This document shows positions 45,536 to 54,035 of a DNA stretch of 55,057 nucleotides, one piece after another. The notes beneath the pieces were generated by a model. That model was not told the origin of the DNA. It worked only from the letters and a program-made list of their open reading frames with translations, and searched no databases. The stretch comes from Haliea sp. (GTDB lineage: Bacteria > Pseudomonadota > Gammaproteobacteria > Pseudomonadales > Halieaceae). A program made the translations under genes and the position numbers. Location: contig PKDD01000049.1 in NCBI GenBank assembly GCA_002862465.1, forward strand, positions 1-55,057, given 5' to 3'. Numbering within the stretch: the stretch's first letter is position 1; each line of letters opens with the position of its first letter.

Positions 45536-46789
45536 TTGATAAAAAGAAAATTAGCAGAGTTTAGTCGGCTGCAGCTCGCCCAACTGGGTCGTGAATATAT
45601 GCTATTTGCGCAGTTCAATAGTCGGACTGGCTATGCCGCGCTGCGTATCAATCATGGTGACGAGGCCTACAAGGATGTCGCTATAGCGAATTGGATGGGT
45701 GCGAGTCCGGTCTATACGCGACGAATGCAAAGGGCCATGGGCTTTGCTGGTGGCACCGACGTTGCGACGATTTTTAAAGGGTTACAGTTGGAATGTGGTT
45801 TTACGCATCAGTACTTTGATGTGCATTTTGAAGTGCTGGCTGCCGATAGTGGTCGATTCTGGCTCGATAGCTGTGGCGCGTTATTGGAAACTGAGCCGCG
45901 TGGCGCGGATGCGGTCAAGGTGATGTGTCATGATATAGAAGATCCCACTTTTAATGCGACCGCCGTCGCGACCAACGCTCGTGCGCGAATGGTGCCGATT
46001 CATCGGCCACCGCGTGTAAGGACTGATCAAGAACCACACTGTGAATGGACAGTAGATATTGATCCTGATGCTACACCGGTGACGGAGCCAGACATTACGC
46101 GCGCAATGAGTGGCACAAGGCTCGCAAATTTAGCAATCGAACGTCCGGCGAGTGGTGAGACCGGCGGTATGGATGATTATTCGGGGCCCGTGTTTGAGCA
46201 ATTGCAACTGGAGCAGCTCTCTCATGGGGCTCTGGTGGTTGTATGCAGTGAACTGGCTGTGCAAATTCATCTGTTGATTGATGGACTAATACGCTCTGTC
46301 GCCGATCGTTATGGCGAGACTGCGGCCCATGCGGTTGGGGAGTTTCAGATGGAGGGGAGCTGTTGGGTGATGAGCAACCGATTGCGCGAGTGGCTGGGTT
46401 GCACCGGTTCGGGTATAGACGACGTTATCGATGTTCTAGAAATTCATCCGGCCTTCCAGCCGCTGGAATATTGGTCTATCAAAGTCAGCCGACTAAACGA
46501 TCACCAAGCACTTGTTGAATTACTTGACTGCCCAGCTGGAGAGGAGGAAATGCCCTACGGTTGGCATTCTTTGCTGGCCCAACACATGGATGGTGGACTA
46601 CGAGGGCTTGTCAAAGGGGTAGATCCGCATGCACGTGTTATCCGCGTCGACGACTCAAGGTTAGCCTGGAAAATCAGTATTGATGAACTCGATAACATAG
46701 GGGACGAGCCGTTATCTGTGCAGGTAGCCAAGGGTACCGTGCTCTATCAAACACGCCTAAAGGACCATATACCTTTATTGCAACTGTGA
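45536..46789 (+). CDS. Unrecognised 417-residue protein
   Basis: TTG start fixed by AAGGGAG six bases upstream; the nearby ATG at 45531 reads straight into a stop. No signal peptide or membrane span. It is a globular alpha/beta protein with a Cys/His-bearing segment (VMCHDIEDPTFNATA) and HRPPR soon after, which could be a metal or cofactor site, and FDVHFEVL before it. I do not recognise a family; similar text occurs, by memory, in unknown proteins beside P450 genes in actinobacteria. It is divergent from tetR, shares its operator region, and ends 1 base from the convergent LLM gene. A role in the cluster's catabolism is inference. Confidence 0.75.
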   Translation: MIKRKLAEFSRLQLAQLGREYMLFAQFNSRTGYAALRINHGDEAYKDVAIANWMGASPVYTRRMQRAMGFAGGTDVATIFKGLQLECGFTHQYFDVHFEVLAADSGRFWLDSCGALLETEPRGADAVKVMCHDIEDPTFNATAVATNARARMVPIHRPPRVRTDQEPHCEWTVDIDPDATPVTEPDITRAMSGTRLANLAIERPASGETGGMDDYSGPVFEQLQLEQLSHGALVVVCSELAVQIHLLIDGLIRSVADRYGETAAHAVGEFQMEGSCWVMSNRLREWLGCTGSGIDDVIDVLEIHPAFQPLEYWSIKVSRLNDHQALVELLDCPAGEEEMPYGWHSLLAQHMDGGLRGLVKGVDPHARVIRVDDSRLAWKISIDELDNIGDEPLSVQVAKGTVLYQTRLKDHIPLLQL

Positions 46790-46790
46790 T

Positions 46791-47657
46791 CTAAAAAGTG
46801 TTGAGGAAGCGTGTCGCGAACTCCTCAAGTCTCCTTTTTTTATCGTCAATGCTCGATAGAGCGGTACGTCCATCCTCGTTCAGGAAGTTACACCCGTTGA
46901 CCATGGTGACCCCTGCTGCTGCCAGCCTTTCATGGGTGCCGTCGTCAGGATTTTTAACGCCTGTCCAGACATCAAACGGTCTATCAGCACCGCCCTGTTC
47001 TTTGCGAATTGTGCTGAGCGTGTCGAGCAGGGGGTAGACCTCGGCTTCTTCATGCGAGGTTGCCATCCATCCATCAAAACGACAGGCTCTGTGCATCGCG
47101 GCGGGTGCATAGCCTCCAATCATAATCGGTATTGGCTTTCTAGTGCCGGGTGACATTTTGACCGGCGGGATGTCATAGTAGGTGCCCCGATACTCCGTCG
47201 TTTCACCCGACAGTAATTGGGGAATAATTTCCAGCATCTCATCCGCCCGCTTGCCACGCGTATGGAAGTCTTGCCCAGCCATCTCAAACTCTGCTTTTTG
47301 CCATCCCACGCCAGCCCCGAGTGTCACTCTGTCCTGTGACATAAACGCGGCAGTAGACAGGGCTTTTGCCGCACTCAGTGGTTCCCGTAATGGCAGAATA
47401 TAAATGGTGGACAGAAACTGTAAGCGTGTTGTCGCTTGTGCTAAGGCAGCGGTAACCACCCAAGGGTCCGGCCAATGGGTCTGCGGATTCCAGAAAATGT
47501 TGCCGCCATCGCGATAAAGGTATTCATCAACCTGATCTTGCGTGGTGACTAGATGATCGCCATAAGAAACGCCGTGAAACCCAAGTGCTTCGCAAAAGAC
47601 TGCCAGTTCCACCATTTGGTCCATTTCCACAAAGGCAAGAGACTGCCAAAATTTCAT
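46791..47657 (-). CDS. LLM-class (luciferase-like) flavin oxidoreductase
   Basis: 288 residues of the luciferase-like TIM-barrel fold, TIGR03619/F420-type by eye: FHGVSYGDHLV near the start, LGAGVGWQKAEFEMAG in the middle and PIPIMIGGYAPAAMHRA later. These enzymes use FMN or F420 for monooxygenation or hydride transfer. GGAGG precedes the ATG. It is transcribed away from the operator at 47676, divergent from the SnoaL-CYP51 operon, and so shares its control region. Substrate unknown. Confidence 0.87.
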   Translation of the reverse strand: MKFWQSLAFVEMDQMVELAVFCEALGFHGVSYGDHLVTTQDQVDEYLYRDGGNIFWNPQTHWPDPWVVTAALAQATTRLQFLSTIYILPLREPLSAAKALSTAAFMSQDRVTLGAGVGWQKAEFEMAGQDFHTRGKRADEMLEIIPQLLSGETTEYRGTYYDIPPVKMSPGTRKPIPIMIGGYAPAAMHRACRFDGWMATSHEEAEVYPLLDTLSTIRKEQGGADRPFDVWTGVKNPDDGTHERLAAAGVTMVNGCNFLNEDGRTALSSIDDKKRRLEEFATRFLNTF

Positions 47658-47675
47658 ATTGCGCGCCCTCCTATT

Positions 47676-47691
47676 TATAGTTGCAACTATA
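47676..47691. promoter_or_regulatory. Perfect 16-bp palindrome, probable TetR operator
   Basis: TATAGTTGCAACTATA. It lies between the divergent LLM and SnoaL genes, ~20 bases before the LLM ATG. TTGCAA inside it (47681-47686), followed after 17 bases by TATGGT (47704-47709), could be the -35/-10 of the rightward operon. It matches 14 of 16 bases of the site in the tetR promoter. Confidence 0.7.
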
Positions 47692-47763
47692 TAATAACTT
47701 GGCTATGGTAAGTTTAATAGTGTGGTTTCAGCAATTTTGAACCGAATTACAAGGGGTGTTTAA

Positions 47764-48270
47764 ATGTCAGGATATAGCCGTGAAGAAATGGAAGAGATGA
47801 TGCGCCGCTGGCTGGCGGTGAATGAAAAGTCAGAAAAGGAGGGTAACTGGCGTCATCTCGCAGACTTTTTTTCTGAAGACTGCCTTTATGGTTGGGACAC
47901 ACCGAATGGCAAGTATGAGTACAGGGGCCGAGAAACCATTCGCGAGACCTGTGTGGGCTTAGCGATGGATCCCTATCAAGGCTGGACTTATCCGTATGAG
48001 CGAATTGTAATTGATGAAACGCGGGGAAGTGCTATGGCGATATGGTGGCAGACTCCGCCAGGTGCACCATTGCGTGAAGATGGCACCGCGATGAAGGTGA
48101 TAGGGGCGTCTTATTTTCAGTACGGTGGTAATTATGAGTGGTGTGAGCAATTAGATTTGTATGATTACACCCAAATTACCAACCTCATTAAAGAATGTGT
48201 TGAGAAGGGTATATTGAAAGAGATGCCTACGATGTCCAGCGATCAAGTTTCAGCGGGGCAAATAGGATGA
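47764..48270 (+). CDS. SnoaL/NTF2-like protein
   Basis: 168 residues of cone-fold type. It starts SGYSREEMEEMMRRWL, then WRHLADFFSEDCLYGWDTPNG and YRGRETIRETC, closing with a Cys/Trp-rich strand and a helical tail. Relatives in steroid and terpenoid catabolism include isomerases and hydratases such as limonene-epoxide hydrolase and ketosteroid isomerase, so isomerisation or hydration of the CYP51 product or substrate is possible. Its stop overlaps the CYP51 start as ATGA, so the two are coupled. First gene of the operon and downstream of the operator. Confidence 0.8.
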   Translation: MSGYSREEMEEMMRRWLAVNEKSEKEGNWRHLADFFSEDCLYGWDTPNGKYEYRGRETIRETCVGLAMDPYQGWTYPYERIVIDETRGSAMAIWWQTPPGAPLREDGTAMKVIGASYFQYGGNYEWCEQLDLYDYTQITNLIKECVEKGILKEMPTMSSDQVSAGQIG

Positions 48271-49610
48271 GCCAGAGTGCAACTGCACCATTGGCACTGC
48301 CATCTAAGGTCAGTGGTGAGAAACCGAGCATCGGCCACATGGAGGAGTTTAGCGCTAACTTTGCGCGTTTTTTAATGCGTTGTAACTCAGAGTGCGGAGA
48401 GCTAGCAGAGTTTAATATGGGTGGGCAACAGACCGTTTTGATGAGTGGCCCCGAGGCTCAAGAAGCGTTTCTTAAAACTCTGGATCAAAAGCTAAGCAGG
48501 GCAGCAGCCTATCAAGCGACTGTGCCTGTGTTTGGCAAGGGAGTGATCTTCGATGCGCCGCCTGACAAGATGAAAGCGCAACTGAAAATTCAGGTGGATG
48601 CGCTGCGGTACCAGAAAATGAAAAACTATTCGACGGTCATCTCCCAGGAGGTCGAGGATTGGGTGGCTGACTGGGGCGATGAAGGTGAATTAGACTTCCT
48701 TGATGAATTCTTGAGGCTGACTCTGCATACGGCAACACATTGTTTATTAGGTAAGGACTTTCGTGACCAGATGACCGAAGAGTTCAGAGAGTTGTATCAC
48801 GACTTAGAAAAGGGCCTGCAGGCAATTGCGTTTGTAGATCCCTATATGCAGCAGCCGATCTTCGAGGCTCGTGATAAGGCTCGTGCGCGACTGCAAGAAT
48901 TGATCGGTGGCATTATTGCAGAGCGACGCGCCAACAGCGGGGTAGTATACGGTGATGCATTGGAAACCTTTATTGCAGGTACTTATGCCGATGGAAGCCA
49001 CCTCACCGATAATGAAATCACTGGGCTTGTAATTGCCACAATGTTCGCTGGCCACCATACTAGCTCAGGCACTGCGACATGGACCTTGACCGAGTTAGCC
49101 CGTCAAAAAGAATACTCTGCAGACGTGCTGCAGGAACTGCGGGCCCTATACAACGAAGACAGTGAGATTACGTTTGAGTCGTTGCGGGAAATCCCTAGGT
49201 TGGAGCGCTTTATCGAGGAAGTGCTTCGTCTGCATCCACCGTTAATATTGTTGATGCGTCGGGTGATAGAGGACATTGATTACAAGGGGACTTTAATCGA
49301 AGCCGGCAAGACCGTTGCCATTTCTACTTATGGTTCGCATCGTAATACAGATTATTTTCCCGATCCAGAGCGTTTTAATCCAAACCGTCCGGAGCCTGAT
49401 ACGCTGTTTGCTTACATTCCTTTTGGCGGTGGTCCACACAAGTGCGCGGGCAATGCATTCGCTATGATGCAGTTGAAAGCAATTTTTGCAGCACTTTTGC
49501 CGCGATACGAGTTTGAGTTAGTTGATCCTGATGAGACTTACCAAGACGATTTTTCTGCGATAGTGCTGAAGCCAAGTGGCCCTTGTCGATTGCGCTATAA
49601 AAAGCGTTAA
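48267..49610 (+). CDS. CYP51-family cytochrome P450 (sterol 14alpha-demethylase-like)
   Basis: 447 residues. Both CYP51 hallmarks are present: the B-prime signature Y82-x5-PVFGKGV-x2-D96 type (YQATVPVFGKGVIFD) and the I-helix AGHHTSS (261-267), in place of the AGxDTT of other P450s. ExxR is E318/R321, heme loop FGGGPHKCAG with Cys393. Soluble, without a membrane anchor, like Methylococcus and mycobacterial CYP51. CYP51 removes the 14alpha-methyl group of sterols. The next gene is a ferredoxin, as in Methylococcus where it is fused to CYP51. Sterol or triterpenoid substrate is inference. ATG overlaps the SnoaL stop (ATGA). Confidence 0.92.
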   Translation: MSQSATAPLALPSKVSGEKPSIGHMEEFSANFARFLMRCNSECGELAEFNMGGQQTVLMSGPEAQEAFLKTLDQKLSRAAAYQATVPVFGKGVIFDAPPDKMKAQLKIQVDALRYQKMKNYSTVISQEVEDWVADWGDEGELDFLDEFLRLTLHTATHCLLGKDFRDQMTEEFRELYHDLEKGLQAIAFVDPYMQQPIFEARDKARARLQELIGGIIAERRANSGVVYGDALETFIAGTYADGSHLTDNEITGLVIATMFAGHHTSSGTATWTLTELARQKEYSADVLQELRALYNEDSEITFESLREIPRLERFIEEVLRLHPPLILLMRRVIEDIDYKGTLIEAGKTVAISTYGSHRNTDYFPDPERFNPNRPEPDTLFAYIPFGGGPHKCAGNAFAMMQLKAIFAALLPRYEFELVDPDETYQDDFSAIVLKPSGPCRLRYKKR

Positions 49611-49624
49611 TAGCGCTGGGGAAT

Positions 49625-49837
49625 ATGGACGTGAAAATAAAAATCGATTTGGCGTTGTGCCAAGGACATAGTGTTTGTCTGGGGGAAGCGCCTGAGGTGT
49701 TCAATGTGATCGATCAAGATGATGGTTATCCTCATGTCAAAGTGCTGCTGGACAGCCCGCCGGAAGCGCTGCGCGCAAAGGTCATGAAGGCGGCTAAATA
49801 CTGTCCCAATAGTGTTATTACCGTGCTTGAAGACTGA
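49625..49837 (+). CDS. Ferredoxin, His-type, P450 partner
   Basis: 70 residues. Cluster ligands C12, C18 and C60 with His15 where a fourth cysteine would be (LCQGHSVCLG and YCPNSV). This His-type arrangement is that of P450-linked [3Fe-4S] or His-ligated [4Fe-4S] ferredoxins, such as the one fused to Methylococcus CYP51. It lies 14 bases after CYP51, so it almost certainly delivers electrons to it, and perhaps to the other P450s, since no other ferredoxin is in the window. No reductase gene is nearby. Confidence 0.93.
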   Translation: MDVKIKIDLALCQGHSVCLGEAPEVFNVIDQDDGYPHVKVLLDSPPEALRAKVMKAAKYCPNSVITVLED

Positions 49838-49848
49838 CTAGAATTGCG

Positions 49849-50868
49849 ATGAAGACGTTAATTACAGGCGGGACCGGCTTCGTAGGGTCACATATTTGTC
49901 GACAGCAGATGGCGGCCGGTCACGCGGTGCGTCTGTTGGTCCGTGATATTGACAAAGCGTCTGCTTATTATCGTTACCTAGGAGAGGATACTCCTGAATT
50001 GGTGGTCGGTGATGTTACCGATAGTGTGTCAGTGAAAATGGCGCTAGAGGAGTGTGACGCGGTTGTGCATGCTGCTGCTGGCACACCGATGCAAACTGAC
50101 TCAATAGAAAAACTGTTCCGAGTCAATGTTGATGGTGTGAAGTATGTCGTAGACAGTGCGTTGGAGCGCGGTATTGATCGCATAGTGTGTATTTCCAGTA
50201 TCACTGCCATCTTTAATTCAGATGGCGCTAAAGTTACCTCCTCGGCACCTCTAGTGCAATCAAGTTTGCCATATGGCCAAAGTAAGGTCGAAGCAGAAAC
50301 GTATCTGCGGTCGTTGCAGGCGCAGGGTTTCCCTATCTCAATTATCTATCCCGGTGGCGTCATTGGCCCGGACGACCCCGGATTTTCAGACTCATTTAAA
50401 GCCCTAAAGCATCGAATGGAGAATGGTTTTCGAATCTTCGGTGATGGCGGTATGCAGTACGTCGATGTGCGTGATCTTGCTGCATTCGTATGTTCTCTGA
50501 TTCAAGGTGGCGGTTCTGGACGCTTCCTGATGCCAGGTGTTTACTGCTCCTGGAGTGAGCTAGCTGATATCATCGAGACTGTATCAGGCTGCCAACTTCA
50601 GCGTATCCCGGCTCAGGGCTGGAAGCTTCGTCTAGTCGGGCGAGTGACGGATTTTTTAAGGCACTTTCGGACGATCGATTCACCTATTTCTGCTGAAACG
50701 ATGCGATATGCGACGCTGTGGCCCAATATTTCTAATACCGACGAACTTCCGCTGCGGGGACTCGCCTTGCGCAGTGCAAGTGACACATTTTCAGATGCCA
50801 TTGCGTGGATGGTTAAGGCGGGGCATTTAGAGGCGAGTCAGTGTCCAAAATTAAGTGTAAGCGATTAA
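49849..50868 (+). CDS. 3beta-HSD/NSDHL-like extended SDR
   Basis: 339 residues. Rossmann motif TGGTGFVGSH and the catalytic S116/Y142/K146 (YGQSK) of extended SDRs. By eye it is nearest to 3beta-hydroxysteroid dehydrogenases and to NSDHL-type sterol C4-decarboxylating dehydrogenases, also to dihydroflavonol-reductase-like proteins. Beside CYP51 and its ferredoxin, NAD(P)-dependent oxidation of a sterol or triterpenoid 3-hydroxyl is the natural guess. It starts 11 bases after the ferredoxin gene. Confidence 0.85.
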   Translation: MKTLITGGTGFVGSHICRQQMAAGHAVRLLVRDIDKASAYYRYLGEDTPELVVGDVTDSVSVKMALEECDAVVHAAAGTPMQTDSIEKLFRVNVDGVKYVVDSALERGIDRIVCISSITAIFNSDGAKVTSSAPLVQSSLPYGQSKVEAETYLRSLQAQGFPISIIYPGGVIGPDDPGFSDSFKALKHRMENGFRIFGDGGMQYVDVRDLAAFVCSLIQGGGSGRFLMPGVYCSWSELADIIETVSGCQLQRIPAQGWKLRLVGRVTDFLRHFRTIDSPISAETMRYATLWPNISNTDELPLRGLALRSASDTFSDAIAWMVKAGHLEASQCPKLSVSD

Positions 50869-50884
50869 CGATATGAGAGTATAA

Positions 50885-51361
50885 ATGCCGGCACAATTAC
50901 AGGGACAGCCATTTTATTTTGATGATCTCGTGGTTGGCGCGGAACATGCAGCGGCAACACATGTCGTTACAGCACAGGCAATAATTGAGTTTGCAAAAAT
51001 CTGGGATCCGCAACCTTGGCATGTCGATGAGGCGTTCGCCGCCACATCCATTTTTGGTGGTCTCACCGCTTGTTCGGCGCATATCTTCTCCATTTTTTGC
51101 ATTACCAGTCAGCGTTGGCAGAGTGGCGTCGTGCAGCAGGTCATAGCGGGTCTGGGTTTTGATGAGATGCGCATGCATAGGCCCGTTTATGCCGGTGATA
51201 CGCTGCGGTCTTTGTCTATTGTAGAGAAGGCAAGACGTTCGAAGAGTAAGCCCGATCGCGGTATCGTAACCTACAATACACAACTTATAAATCAAAACGA
51301 TGAGTTGGTTTTTAGTGTCAAGGCATCGACTCTAATGGCTAGAGATCCGGCGAGGCAATAA
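50885..51361 (+). CDS. MaoC-like (R)-enoyl-hydratase-fold protein
   Basis: 158 residues, hot-dog fold. FYFDDLVVGAEHAA opening; WDPQPWHVDEAFAA supplies the Asp/His dyad region and GGLTACSAHIF the second helix, as in MaoC hydratases. It hydrates or dehydrates enoyl compounds, probably acyl-CoA side chains. Starts 16 bases after the SDR and ends the operon; the TonB receptor follows 147 bases later on its own promoter. Confidence 0.87.
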   Translation: MPAQLQGQPFYFDDLVVGAEHAAATHVVTAQAIIEFAKIWDPQPWHVDEAFAATSIFGGLTACSAHIFSIFCITSQRWQSGVVQQVIAGLGFDEMRMHRPVYAGDTLRSLSIVEKARRSKSKPDRGIVTYNTQLINQNDELVFSVKASTLMARDPARQ

Positions 51362-51508
51362 GCAATTTTTTAAGGCGAGGTATACTCGTGCGCAGTTCTC
51401 TTATGACGTATTCAGCTTCATGCGATAGTTAAAATGTCGTAAGTCTTTCAGTGCATATATTGCGATACTTTACGCATGCAAGAATTTAAAAACCGAGGAT
51501 AACTAAAC

Positions 51509-54007
51509 ATGAAGATAAGAAATAAGAATAATCGCCCTCATTATGTCCTAGCCATGCTTATCTCGGTAGCGGTTTTTACGCCAGTTTTGCCGGCCAAAGT
51601 TTGGGGCTTACAGGTGCTGGAAGAAGTTATTGTCACTGCCCGAAAGCGTGCCGAAAGCCTGCAGGAAACGCCAGTTGCAGTGTCCTTTCTCAGTGGCGCA
51701 GATCTTGCTCAGTCTGGTATGCGTGACGTTCTGAAACTGGCAGAAGTGGTTCCTAACCTTACCTTTACTACAGGGGGTTCCGGAGGCAGCGCGGCGCCCA
51801 ATATTCGCGGTGTAGGAGCCCGTAATAATGGGGCAAATTTTGATAGTGGCGTTGCTCTTTACCTTGACGGTGTCTATGCATCCCGTGCGGATGGGGCCAT
51901 TATCGATAGTGTCGATATCCGCAGCGTGCAGGTCGTGAGGGGGCCTCAGGGCACGCTATTTGGAAAAAACGCTACGGGTGGCGCCATTATTTACGCGACG
52001 AACAAACCCACGGAACTTTTTGAAGGTAATGTCGAGGTGGATATTGGTAATTATGATCGCCAGAACGGACAAATAACGGTCAACGTTCCACTAATTGAAA
52101 ATACGCTATACTCGAGAGCGTCCCTATATCGTACGGCACGTGATGGTTATCTTGATGACGTCGAAACTGGGGAGAATCTTGGCAATATAGACCGTTGGGG
52201 CGGCCAAATGCAGCTAAGGTTTATTGCGGGAGATAGCCTGTTAGTCGACGTTAATGGCGTCTACGGCAAAGTAGATCAAACTACCAAGGGTTTCCAATGT
52301 CAGCCTGCGCTGGGTGTTCCTGGATCGGGTTGGTTAAGTGGTCTTCAGAATGACGCGATATTAATTCCATCGACTGGAAAATCGTTTCTGCAGCATTGTC
52401 AGGACTCCTATGTGCTAGACAAAGATCAGGCTTTAACTCCGTGGTCTGATGATCTCCCGCCAAAATATGAAGCAACCACGAAGACGATTGCCGCTACCGT
52501 AGACTGGGAAATTAACGATATTTTCAGCCTTAAAAGTATCACCGCATGGCGCAATACAAATGCGGGAGAAGCCAATGATATTTTTGGCATTGGGATTCCA
52601 TTCCAAACGCGGACTAATTTTGGGCGCTCTATTACGGCCAATAGGAATACGGACTGGTACAGCGAGGAACTGCAGTTAAGCGGATCTGCGTTTGAGCAAA
52701 AGGTTGATTACATTGTCGGGCTGTTTGCCTCGAGGGAAAAGACCGATCAGGGTAATGCAGCAGGGGTAGCTGGTCCGTTTTTTGGTGCACTAGGACAGCC
52801 ACTACTTGCATCTTATTTGGCTCAGGGTACCGAATTACGCACTGACAATAAGTCTTATGCGGTATTCAGCCAAGCTGACTGGAACCTAACGGACACATGG
52901 CGACTTAGCCTAGGCCTTCGGTACACGTGGGAGGAACGGTTGCTGCGCAGAGCCACCTATGACCCCGACGTCTCTTCCCTTTCCTCAGGAGCGGCAGCGA
53001 GCAGCGCATTCGATCCCTTTTATAACTTTCCAGACGGTCCTGAAAGCTTCAATGCCGATCACGGATATGTTCTCGGTGATGCTCAGGATAAAAAAATCGA
53101 TAATGATGACTGGAACCCGATGGGTAGTATCCAATATCTATTTGAGCGCGGTGATATGCTAGATAATGGAACTGCGTATTTCACGATATCCACTGGGTTT
53201 CTTTCAGGCGGTCTTTCCGAGAGTCTCGATTTTGAGACTGGCGGGATTCCTGAATACAAGCCCGAGGAAGCAACCAACTATGAGATTGGACTCAAAGCCG
53301 ATATTTTCGATAGAACGCTGCGAATTAACACTGCGTTATTTCACACTCAATATGACAACCGTCAATTGACCGGTATCGGTGTTAACCCCGAAACTGGAAC
53401 GATTTCATCGGTCACGACCAATGCAGCGGAATCTAGTATTTCTGGTTTAGAAATCGAGGCGCTATGGTTGCCGATGACAAATCTTGATATCACTCTTAAT
53501 GTAGCGCTTAATCATGGCGACATAGAAAAGTTTGAGGATACTACGGTAGCCGTTCCCGGACAGCTGCCGGCGGCAGACTGCACGCTTGCGACGATAGGCC
53601 CCGGTACAACGGTGGATGGTTGTAATGTTGATCGCAGTGATGAAGATCTTCCTCGGCTGCCCAAACAAACTTATTATGTGGCGGTGCAATATTTTTGGGA
53701 AACGAACGTTGGTTCGTTTACTCCCCGCTTAGACGCCACCTATAAAAAAGACCTTAACAACTGTTTTGACTGGGCCAGTTGCCAGTGGGAAAACGGTAAA
53801 GGTATGGAGTATGACTTTTATGCTTTGAACGCACGGCTCACTTGGCGTTCTAAAAGTGAAGCAATTCGCGTAACTGCCTATGGTAATAACCTTACGGATA
53901 ATCAGTCCGCGGAAGGCGGGAATCCTCTCATTGGTTCGACGGAATCACGAGCCGTGGATTGGAGTGCACCTAGAAGCTATGGCGTCGAGCTTGCATACAC
54001 TTGGTAA
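51509..54007 (+). CDS. TonB-dependent outer-membrane receptor
   Basis: 832 residues. Signal peptide (about residues 12-33), TonB-box-like EEVIVTARKRAES, plug domain with QETPVAVSFLSGADL and RGPQGTLFGKNATGGAI, then a 22-strand barrel ending in the outer-membrane signature YGVELAYTW. It imports a bulky ligand across the outer membrane. Its place after a sterol-type operon, and the absence of a Fur box here, suggest an organic substrate rather than iron-siderophore. GAGGATAAC lies before the ATG. Confidence 0.95.
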   Translation: MKIRNKNNRPHYVLAMLISVAVFTPVLPAKVWGLQVLEEVIVTARKRAESLQETPVAVSFLSGADLAQSGMRDVLKLAEVVPNLTFTTGGSGGSAAPNIRGVGARNNGANFDSGVALYLDGVYASRADGAIIDSVDIRSVQVVRGPQGTLFGKNATGGAIIYATNKPTELFEGNVEVDIGNYDRQNGQITVNVPLIENTLYSRASLYRTARDGYLDDVETGENLGNIDRWGGQMQLRFIAGDSLLVDVNGVYGKVDQTTKGFQCQPALGVPGSGWLSGLQNDAILIPSTGKSFLQHCQDSYVLDKDQALTPWSDDLPPKYEATTKTIAATVDWEINDIFSLKSITAWRNTNAGEANDIFGIGIPFQTRTNFGRSITANRNTDWYSEELQLSGSAFEQKVDYIVGLFASREKTDQGNAAGVAGPFFGALGQPLLASYLAQGTELRTDNKSYAVFSQADWNLTDTWRLSLGLRYTWEERLLRRATYDPDVSSLSSGAAASSAFDPFYNFPDGPESFNADHGYVLGDAQDKKIDNDDWNPMGSIQYLFERGDMLDNGTAYFTISTGFLSGGLSESLDFETGGIPEYKPEEATNYEIGLKADIFDRTLRINTALFHTQYDNRQLTGIGVNPETGTISSVTTNAAESSISGLEIEALWLPMTNLDITLNVALNHGDIEKFEDTTVAVPGQLPAADCTLATIGPGTTVDGCNVDRSDEDLPRLPKQTYYVAVQYFWETNVGSFTPRLDATYKKDLNNCFDWASCQWENGKGMEYDFYALNARLTWRSKSEAIRVTAYGNNLTDNQSAEGGNPLIGSTESRAVDWSAPRSYGVELAYTW

Positions 54008-54035
54008 AGCTTTCGTGCCGCTGACGGGATGAGTT

